DNA of 12,217 nt from Deltaproteobacteria bacterium UBA6601 (GTDB lineage Bacteria > Myxococcota_A > UBA796 > UBA9615). Shown here piece after piece: positions 7,415-12,217 of the stretch. The stretch lies in the NCBI GenBank assembly GCA_002433485.1, contig DJIF01000149.1, forward strand, positions 1 to 12,217, in the 5' to 3' direction. The translations under genes and the position numbers were made by a program. The notes under the pieces are model-generated. The model saw nothing but the letters and a program-made list of their open reading frames with translations. It was not told where the DNA came from and ran no database searches. The first letter of the stretch is position 1. Every line of letters starts with the position of its first letter.

Positions 7415-7705
7415 TATTCTGGCCCTTCTTGGTCTTGGTTGTTGGGCTGTCGACCTGCGCCTCGGGCGAGACTGCTGTGTCGATCCCGGAGTCAAGTCGT
7501 ACCTTAAACAGCGCCATGAGACCAATCCTGTGCCGAAGAACTGGCCTGCTGAGGAGGCGCCTGCCTGCTGGCAAACCTGCTTGATTTTGTTGTTAGGTGT
7601 TCGCTATCGGGACAGTCTCGGACAGCGGGGCAATAGCGGCAAGTTGCTGCAAGTAGGTCCAACTGCCTGAGTTTTCAGGGAAACAGCTGTGACCTCAGGT
7701 TTGGC
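7415..7705. other. intergenic region between bcp and comM
   Basis: A 291-base gap without a convincing gene. It must hold the divergent promoters of bcp and comM-recA. I see no strong -35/-10 pair; TTGATT at 7581-7586 with TATCGG at 7605-7610 (18-base spacer) is a poor match. A short direct repeat GGACAG occurs at 7610-7615 and 7620-7625, exactly ten bases apart. Hairpins occur just before comM (separate entry). One frame is open from 7410 to 7670 on the plus strand but lacks an ATG, GTG or TTG near its beginning. Confidence 0.5.
7666..7700 (+). promoter_or_regulatory. possible competing hairpins over the comM ribosome binding site
   Basis: CCTGA at 7666-7670 pairs with TCAGG at 7675-7679 across a GTTT loop. 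CCTGAG at 7666-7671 can instead pair with CTCAGG at 7694-7699, which would cover the AGGT (7697-7700) that serves as the ribosome binding site for the comM ATG at 7706. An 8-base palindrome ACAGCTGT (7683-7690) lies between. The two stems are mutually exclusive. The arms are short and this may be coincidence. Confidence 0.25.
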
Positions 7706-9346
7706 ATGTCCCTGGCAACGTCTTCAGTCGTGTCGGTGACGGTCCCATCTGCCGTGGTCTCCGGTGTCTGCGGTGCTCTGGTCAATGTAGAGGTTGATGT
7801 CCTCAGCACATTGCCATGCTTTCATGTTGTGGGACTTCCAGGGTCTTCCGTGCGGGAGGCGCGAGAGCGTGTTCGCTCTGCGGTCAACGCGGCTCAGTTG
7901 CCGTTCCCCCGCCGGAGGATTACGGTTAATCTCGCGCCAGCTGACCTCCCTAAGCACGGCACAGGCCTCGATCTGGCCATCGCTTTGGCGCTGGTGGGGG
8001 CCGACTTTGCAGCCAGGAATGGTGGCAGCCCCCCTTGGACCGTACCCACCGCTGCCCTGGGCGAGCTTGCGCTGAGCGGAGAAGTCCGAGCGGTGCGGGG
8101 CATTCTTCCCACGGTCGAGGCCTTGGTTCGTGCGGGTCTGCGCAAAGTTATCGTTGCTCCGGCTAATGCGCCGGAGGCTGCATTGGTGCCAGGGGCTGCT
8201 GTTTATCCTGCGGCTGATCTCAAGAAGGCCTGGCAGATTGCGTGCGGCGACGAATCAGAGCCTTTTTTGATGGGCGCCGGTCCTGCTCGGGGTCACGAGC
8301 GTCTCGATGCGGATCTTGCTGATGTTCGTGGTCTTGCTGGTGCCCGTCGGGTTCTTGAGATCGCTGCAGCAGGTGAGCATTCGCTGTTGCTGGAGGGCCC
8401 ACCGGGATCCGGCAAATCTATGCTGGGCAGGTGTCTGGCAGGGATTTTGCCGGGTTTGGATGATGCTCAGGCATTGGAGGTAACCAGAATCCATTCTGCA
8501 GCCGGATTGCTCGGGGCAAACAGCGGTTTGTGTCGTCGGCCTCCTTTGCGCAGTCCCCATCACAGTGCTTCGGTGGCCGCCATGGTCGGTGGTGGTCGTC
8601 CTTTGGGCCCAGGAGAGGTCAGTCTTGCCCACCGTGGCGTGCTGTTCCTTGATGAGCTACCAGAATTTCGCAGAGCCGTTCTTGAAGCACTTCGCCAACC
8701 ACTTCAAGACGGCAGCGTCTCCATTTCTCGCGCCAATCGGTCCTACAGCTTCCCAGCGCGCTTTCAGTTGGTTGCTACCCGTAACCCCTGTCCGTGCGGA
8801 TTTTTGGGCAGTCTCTCAAGACCCTGCGAGTGCCTTCCTGGGCAGAGAGATCGATATCTCCAGAGACTGTCGGGACCGATCCTGGATCGGATTGAACTGG
8901 TTCATTGGGTGGAGCCCGTTGCTCCGAATATGCTCCTTTCAGCAGCCACTGCCGAGAGCAGTGCGAGGGTGAAGCGGCGGGTTGAGGTGGCGCGTGCCCG
9001 CCGTGCTGAGCGCGGTAGAGGGTTGCCAGATGGAGCCAGCCCGGCGCTGACCGGCGCTTTGTCTCGTTTTGCCCGGACGGCTCGGCGGGAGCTTGAGGCC
9101 CAGCTTAGTTCCTTGAACGGCTCGGCGAGATCGGTGGCTCGTTTGGTAGCCCTTTCTCAGACCATTGCCGATCTCGATAACAGCGAGCGGATTCACACGG
9201 GTCACGTGCAGGAGGCCTCACTCCTGTCGACTCGCCCTCTGAGCGCGGCACAGCTCAGTCGCGCAACTCAACCCGTGGTGCAGCGATGCACTACAAAGCA
9301 TGAAGGAGAACGAGATGGCGGTTCAGTCCAACGAAAACAGAAGTAA
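7706..9346 (+). CDS. comM: ComM/YifB family AAA+ branch-migration ATPase
   Basis: A 546-residue cytoplasmic protein of the magnesium-chelatase-like YifB family, usually about 500-510 residues. In Vibrio, ComM is a hexameric helicase that extends RecA-made joints by branch migration during natural transformation. An N-terminal Lon-protease-like domain spans about 10-170 (HVVGLPGSSVREARERVRSA, ITVNLAPADLPKHGTGLDLAIA). The AAA+ module has Walker A GPPGSGKS at 231-238 (Ser in place of the usual Thr), Walker B GVLFLDELPEF at 311-321, and FQLVATRNPCPCG near 353-365. A four-Cys cluster (362, 364, 374, 376) is typical of the family, and GPILDRIEL carries the sensor/Arg region. The C-terminal domain ends with ARLVALSQTIADLDNSERI. 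A non-conserved tail of about 35 residues follows because the frame runs on over the recA start. The ATG at 7706 has AGGT five bases upstream. Confidence 0.95.
   Translation: MSLATSSVVSVTVPSAVVSGVCGALVNVEVDVLSTLPCFHVVGLPGSSVREARERVRSAVNAAQLPFPRRRITVNLAPADLPKHGTGLDLAIALALVGADFAARNGGSPPWTVPTAALGELALSGEVRAVRGILPTVEALVRAGLRKVIVAPANAPEAALVPGAAVYPAADLKKAWQIACGDESEPFLMGAGPARGHERLDADLADVRGLAGARRVLEIAAAGEHSLLLEGPPGSGKSMLGRCLAGILPGLDDAQALEVTRIHSAAGLLGANSGLCRRPPLRSPHHSASVAAMVGGGRPLGPGEVSLAHRGVLFLDELPEFRRAVLEALRQPLQDGSVSISRANRSYSFPARFQLVATRNPCPCGFLGSLSRPCECLPGQRDRYLQRLSGPILDRIELVHWVEPVAPNMLLSAATAESSARVKRRVEVARARRAERGRGLPDGASPALTGALSRFARTARRELEAQLSSLNGSARSVARLVALSQTIADLDNSERIHTGHVQEASLLSTRPLSAAQLSRATQPVVQRCTTKHEGERDGGSVQRKQK
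9303..9309 (+). promoter_or_regulatory. recA ribosome binding site inside comM
   Basis: AAGGAGA at 9303-9309 is a near-perfect Shine-Dalgarno sequence, five bases before the ATG at 9315. It decides that recA starts there and not at the in-frame ATG at 9300, which has no such site. It lies within the last codons of comM, so ribosomes finishing comM would pass over it. Confidence 0.8.
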
Positions 9347-10343
9347 GGCAGTTGAGTCGGCAGTTAAGGAGATCGACAAGTTGTTTGGTAAGGGTGCCTT
9401 GATGAGGATGAAAGATGGGAGCGCGGCGTCAGTCCCGGTCATCTCGACTGGGTGCGCAAGTGTTGACCTCGCTCTGGGGATTGGTGGAATTCCCCGGGGT
9501 CGGGTTACCGAGATTTATGGTCCCGAATCTTCCGGAAAGACCACATTGACTCTGCACCTGATCGCTGAAGCGCAGCGTTCGGGGGGGATTTGCGCCTTTA
9601 TTGATGCCGAGCATGCGCTTGATGTCGGTTATGCGTCCAGTCTCGGTGTCGACGTTGGAGAGCTGTTGGTCAGCCAGCCGGACAGCGGCGAACAGTCACT
9701 TGAAATCGCCGACATCCTGGTCCGCTGCGGGGCGGTCGATCTGGTGGTGGTTGACTCAGTGGCTGCATTGACCCCGCGTGCTGAGATTGAAGGCAGCATG
9801 GGCGACAACCATTTGGGCTTGCATGCTCGACTTATGAGTCAGGCCCTTCGCAAGCTCACCTCGGCAGCAAATCGAAGCGGTACGGCGGTGGTCTTCATCA
9901 ACCAGCTCCGGATGAAGATTGGAGTCATGTTCGGCTCTCCCGAAACGACCACTGGGGGGCAGGCCCTCAAGTTCTACAGCTCTACTCGAATCGATATCAG
10001 GCGAATCGGTAGCATCAAGGAGGCCGATCGGGTTGTCGGCAATCGGACTCGTATCAAGATAGTTAAGAACAAGCTTGCTCCACCATTTCGACAGACAGAA
10101 GTGGAGGTCCGGTTTGGCGAAGGTATCTGCAGGCATTCTGATCTGCTCGATCGGGGTCTGGATGCTGGGATCTTGCGGCGCAGTGGAGCCTGGCACAGCT
10201 GGGGTGAGTTGCGGATTGGCCAGGGCCGTGAAGCAGCCCGTCGTTGGCTACGTGAACATCCACAAGAGGCTGAGCGGCTGCGGGATGAGCTGCTATCACG
10301 GGTGTTGTCTACCGCCGCTCAGGATAGGGATGCCGCGGCTTGA
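9315..10343 (+). CDS. recA: RecA recombinase
   Basis: A 342-residue protein close to the E. coli length (353). RecA forms ATP-dependent filaments on single-stranded DNA, carries out strand exchange and triggers LexA cleavage. Visible elements: Walker A GPESSGKTT (69-77), the catalytic Glu99 in FIDAEHALD, Walker B LVVVDSVAAL (143-152), the L1 region EIEGSMGDNHLGLHARLMSQ (157-176), and the L2 region with FINQLRMKIGVMFGSPETTTGG (194-215). The inter-subunit lysines in KIVKNKLAPPF (248-258) are present. In L1, Leu replaces the Met that inserts into DNA in E. coli, a mild change. The C-terminal tail (STAAQDRDAAA) is short and less acidic than E. coli's. The start overlaps comM by 32 bases, so expression probably depends on the comM transcript or a promoter inside comM. 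I saw no obvious LexA operator nearby, though LexA sites differ between lineages. The gene runs convergent to a minus-strand gene. Confidence 0.98.
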   Translation: MAVQSNENRSKAVESAVKEIDKLFGKGALMRMKDGSAASVPVISTGCASVDLALGIGGIPRGRVTEIYGPESSGKTTLTLHLIAEAQRSGGICAFIDAEHALDVGYASSLGVDVGELLVSQPDSGEQSLEIADILVRCGAVDLVVVDSVAALTPRAEIEGSMGDNHLGLHARLMSQALRKLTSAANRSGTAVVFINQLRMKIGVMFGSPETTTGGQALKFYSSTRIDIRRIGSIKEADRVVGNRTRIKIVKNKLAPPFRQTEVEVRFGEGICRHSDLLDRGLDAGILRRSGAWHSWGELRIGQGREAARRWLREHPQEAERLRDELLSRVLSTAAQDRDAAA

Positions 10344-10372
10344 GCTGGTGGCGCCTGATTTCTTGGTGGTTC

Positions 10373-10387
10373 AGCCAGGCTCTGGCT
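10373..10387. terminator. short perfect hairpin after recA
   Basis: AGCCAG-GCT-CTGGCT at 10373-10387 is a perfect 6-base-pair stem with a 3-base loop, about 30 bases after the recA stop and between convergent genes. It could stop transcription from either side. No T-run follows, so it does not fit a textbook intrinsic terminator. It overlaps the first copy of the tandem repeat described separately. Confidence 0.35.
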
Positions 10388-10420
10388 AAGCAGGCTCTGG
10401 CTAAGCAGCCTCTGGCTCGA
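10376..10420. repeat. 15-base tandem repeat, three copies, each with a stop codon
   Basis: CAGGCTCTGGCTAAG occurs twice exactly (10376-10390, 10391-10405), followed by a third diverged copy, CAGCCTCTGGCTCGA (10406-10420). Read on the minus strand in the frame of the zinc-ribbon gene, the period is five codons: PEAA-stop, then PEPA-stop, then PEPG-stop. The coding end of that gene has been copied outward into the space before recA. Confidence 0.9.
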
Positions 10421-10802
10421 AGCTGATTCCCAGGTTGCAGCTGGCGCAGTGGAGTCCCATGGGCCATTGCTCAGGCTGTGGTCCCAGCTGGTTGGGGTGC
10501 TGGCATCCGGGGCAGGGGATTTCGCCGCCGGTGAGCAGACGGCTTTCTGCGAACTTGATCCGGTAGAGAACTATTCCAGCGATGAGAAAGCCTGGGACCA
10601 GGACGAAGTGAAAGAACATGATGGGCACAGAGATTAGGGCCAGGATCCAGCAGATCACCAGTCCCTTAAGAGCGCGGCGTCTGCGCTCTCCGGTACTCAG
10701 ATCCTGAAGCGAAACGTTGCCATGGACAGGCTCGCTATCACGTGCGGTGACCAGCACCTTGAGCTGGCGGAGCGGTGCTTGCGACTGCTGTTGGGAGGTC
10801 AT
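10401..10802 (-). CDS. small membrane protein with C-terminal zinc ribbon
   Basis: A 133-residue hypothetical protein. Residues about 1-44 are polar (Gln-, Arg-rich). Residues about 46-82 form one long or two short hydrophobic helices with a Pro-containing break (ALISVPIMFFHFVLVPGFLIAGIVLY). The positive RRRRALK before the first helix suggests the N terminus stays in the cytoplasm. The C-terminal domain has CPGC (97-100) and CASC (119-122), two CxxC knuckles 18 residues apart, typical of a zinc ribbon. I do not recognise a family. AGAGAG about ten bases before the ATG may be the ribosome binding site. It lies 32 bases after the stop of the GST-like gene on the same strand, so the two are probably co-transcribed. 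Its end is the triplicated repeat described separately. Confidence 0.75.
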   Translation of the reverse strand: MTSQQQSQAPLRQLKVLVTARDSEPVHGNVSLQDLSTGERRRRALKGLVICWILALISVPIMFFHFVLVPGFLIAGIVLYRIKFAESRLLTGGEIPCPGCQHPNQLGPQPEQWPMGLHCASCNLGISFEPEAA

Positions 10803-10834
10803 GGTTCTATTCTCTCTTTAGCTGGGGTTGTCAG

Positions 10835-11974
10835 TCAGGGTCCTGGCTGCGGAGTTTGGGTCGATTGGTTCTTTGCCGGGCGCTCCAGCTGGATCCGGAA
10901 GTTGTTGCGGATAAAGGGGTTGCGGATCTCAAGCTGCATCGCTTCCAGCCCATTCACACGGACCAGCAGTCGGTCGACTGTCTCCCGCTGTTCTTTGTTC
11001 AGCTGTTGATAGAGTCCCAGGGGTCGCTGTGCCATCCATTGGCTGAAGGTAACCAGCTTGCGGTGCCCCTGGATACCGCCGATCACAAAGTCGGTGTCGC
11101 CGAGGCTCCGAGGCACCCGGGTTGCCTCAGGGTTCTCGTCACAGTAGCGGTTGATCGCTGCTACCAGATTCTGCAGATAGAGGAACTGTTCCTTAAAAAG
11201 CCCACTCAGAACCGGCTCCAGGCTGGCCGGTACTTCGTCGTTGAGCATGAAGCCCCCCCATTCATCGGTGGGATTGAGCAGCCGCTTCATCCATGCCACC
11301 ACCGAGGGAGTTTCCTCGAACAGTGCGCGGGAAGCGGGGTCACGGTACAGGTGCGCCCAGAGCGGACCCAGTAGAGCAAAGTCGCCCAGGCATGGGCGGC
11401 CACCGAGCAGGTAGCTGTGATCGCAGAAGTGCTGGTCAAGGTTGCTGATGAGCTGTTCAGTGAAGGCTTCTAGGCCGGGGATGGTTGCATCGCTGACGCC
11501 GAGCAGTGGCAGGTAGCTGGCCATTCGCTTCGCCATGGGGCGAGCGAGCGGACGACCCAGAAAGGCAGGCAACCAGGGGAAGCCGTAGCGCGCAAATTCG
11601 TTCAGGGCGAACCGAGCGTTCTCCTCGCGGTTCCATCGATAGTGGAGTGCGGCCATCGGCAACCATTCATCGGCGTGGAGCTCGATTAGGAGGCTGACCA
11701 GGCGCTGGGTCGGTCCTCTGGGGGTTAGAGATGGCTCGGGAAATTCTGCTTCAAGGGTGTCGATTATCTCGCTGCTGTCTTGCATCCAGCTGCCGTCCGC
11801 TCGGCGAATCGTCGGCATGATGGGTTTGCCCACTGCGCTGCGGATGCTGGTTGCTAACTGCCGCGCGCTGGGTGCGCGGTCGGTGAAGGGAATCTGCTTG
11901 AAACGCAGGTAACTGCGGGTCTTGGCCGAATAGGGCGAGATGATCCAGCCGAAGTGCTGCACGTGAGACCTCAT
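10835..11974 (-). CDS. glutathione S-transferase-like protein
   Basis: A 379-residue protein, clearly longer than a typical GST (about 200-230). The N-terminal thioredoxin-like domain is visible: FGWIISPYSAKTRSYLRFKQIPF (about 8-30) aligns with the first strand and helix, with a Ser-Pro-Tyr at the active-site position. KPIMPTI (50-56) contains the conserved cis-Pro, and QDSSEIIDTLE (65-75) is the glutathione-binding acidic-Ser motif. The helical C-terminal domain includes the N-capping region GGRPCLGDFALLGPLWAHLY (191-210). Residues about 245-379 are an extension with no match I know. The substrate is unknown. The frame is open upstream to an ATG at 12094, but those 40 extra residues do not resemble the family and would overlap the divergent lipoprotein gene, so ATG 11974 is preferred; its ribosome binding site is weak. 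It leads a probable two-gene minus-strand unit. Confidence 0.8.
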   Translation of the reverse strand: MRSHVQHFGWIISPYSAKTRSYLRFKQIPFTDRAPSARQLATSIRSAVGKPIMPTIRRADGSWMQDSSEIIDTLEAEFPEPSLTPRGPTQRLVSLLIELHADEWLPMAALHYRWNREENARFALNEFARYGFPWLPAFLGRPLARPMAKRMASYLPLLGVSDATIPGLEAFTEQLISNLDQHFCDHSYLLGGRPCLGDFALLGPLWAHLYRDPASRALFEETPSVVAWMKRLLNPTDEWGGFMLNDEVPASLEPVLSGLFKEQFLYLQNLVAAINRYCDENPEATRVPRSLGDTDFVIGGIQGHRKLVTFSQWMAQRPLGLYQQLNKEQRETVDRLLVRVNGLEAMQLEIRNPFIRNNFRIQLERPAKNQSTQTPQPGP

Positions 11975-12055
11975 GCCTATGGTGGAGTTTCTTGCTGTCG
12001 AAGACAAGAGTAGCAGCGGGTGGTCCTGGGTTATGCTCTTGGCAAGGAGGTCTGC

Positions 12056-12217
12056 GTGACACCGAGCCCCCGTATCTGCAGTCTGTGTTGGCAATGGTGC
12101 TGGTTGATTGCACTACTGGTGCTGATCGGTTGCGCCCAGGGGGTGGTCAACAATCCGGTGATCCCCGATGACGATGACTCGGTCGCTACGGATGATGACG
12201 ACAGCAGCCACGGCGAT
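12056..12217 (+). CDS. lipoprotein with Asp-rich linker, cut by window end
   Basis: The first 54 codons of a gene that runs off the window. The GTG at 12056 has an excellent ribosome binding site, AAGGAGG at 12044-12050, five bases upstream. The product opens with a signal peptide: Arg6, a Trp/Cys-rich then hydrophobic segment (CWLIALLVLIGC), and the lipobox LIGC with Cys26 as the predicted lipidation site. After the Cys comes a short linker and then acidic runs, PDDDDSVATDDDDSSHGD. Such Asp-rich linkers after the lipidated Cys are common in cell-surface lipoproteins of some deltaproteobacteria and usually precede a folded domain not seen here. It is divergent from the GST-like gene; the 81-base gap must hold both promoters. 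Function unknown. Confidence 0.75.
   Translation, partial: MTPSPRICSLCWQWCWLIALLVLIGCAQGVVNNPVIPDDDDSVATDDDDSSHGD

Noticed and set aside
7415..7525. N-terminal extension of the peroxiredoxin to ATG 7525
   Set aside because: The added residues are Arg/Gln-rich and absent from the family; ATG 7414 matches the usual N terminus.
7384..7584. Plus-strand open frame of 66 codons with a hydrophobic stretch (FWPFLVLVVGLSTC)
   Set aside because: It starts inside bcp without a ribosome binding site, the sequence before Cys is a poor lipobox, and the second half is Arg-rich and non-protein-like.
7610..7625. Ten-base-spaced GGACAG direct repeat as an operator
   Set aside because: Two six-base matches in G+C-rich DNA are easily explained by chance, and they match no regulator site that I know.
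9300..9314. recA start at ATG 9300
   Set aside because: No ribosome binding site precedes it, and the AAGGAGA lies between it and ATG 9315, which fits the RecA N terminus.
11975..12094. Extension of the GST-like protein to ATG 12094
   Set aside because: The extension does not look like a signal peptide or GST sequence and overlaps the divergent lipoprotein start, which has a strong ribosome binding site.

Overview
The window is about 12.2 kb of chromosome at roughly 60% G+C, densely packed with bacterial genes in short alternating blocks. It looks like an unclassified deltaproteobacterial or Myxococcota-like organism. The hints are the two lipoproteins (one built of Gly-Asp-Asp-x-Tyr repeats, one with an Asp-rich linker after the lipid-anchored Cys), GTG starts, MiaE, and the RecA sequence. 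This placement is an inference; there is no rRNA gene to test it. I see no tRNA, CRISPR array, insertion sequence, phage gene or attachment site.

Layout. (1) Bases 82-2596, plus strand: acylphosphatase (acyP), then, one base later, a 740-residue lipoprotein whose C-terminal 60% is about 13 copies of a 26-30 residue repeat. (2) 2629-4422, minus strand: a 597-residue protein whose second half resembles a SAM-dependent methyltransferase. (3) 4459-6953, plus strand: a tight three-gene operon of miaE (tRNA hydroxylase), a family-2-like glycosyltransferase and a LysE/RhtB exporter, joined by abutting or overlapping stop/start codons. (4) 6965-7414, minus strand: a Bcp-type peroxiredoxin. (5) A 291-base gap, then 7706-10343, plus strand: comM (yifB) and recA, with the recA start lying inside the end of comM. 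(6) 10401-11974, minus strand: a long glutathione S-transferase-like protein followed by a small two-helix membrane protein with a C-terminal zinc ribbon. (7) 12056 to the window end, plus strand: the start of a lipoprotein.

Functional reading. The clearest linked pair is comM-recA. ComM is a branch-migration helicase acting in natural transformation and RecA is the strand-exchange protein, so translational coupling is plausible. miaE, the glycosyltransferase and the LysE gene are surely co-transcribed, but I see no common pathway. The least described items are the GGDDxY-repeat lipoprotein and the methyltransferase-like protein. I found no multi-gene novel defence or mobile system. Small features of interest are a triplicated stop-codon-bearing 15-base repeat at the end of the zinc-ribbon gene, competing hairpins over the comM ribosome binding site, and a possibly near-leaderless acyP.
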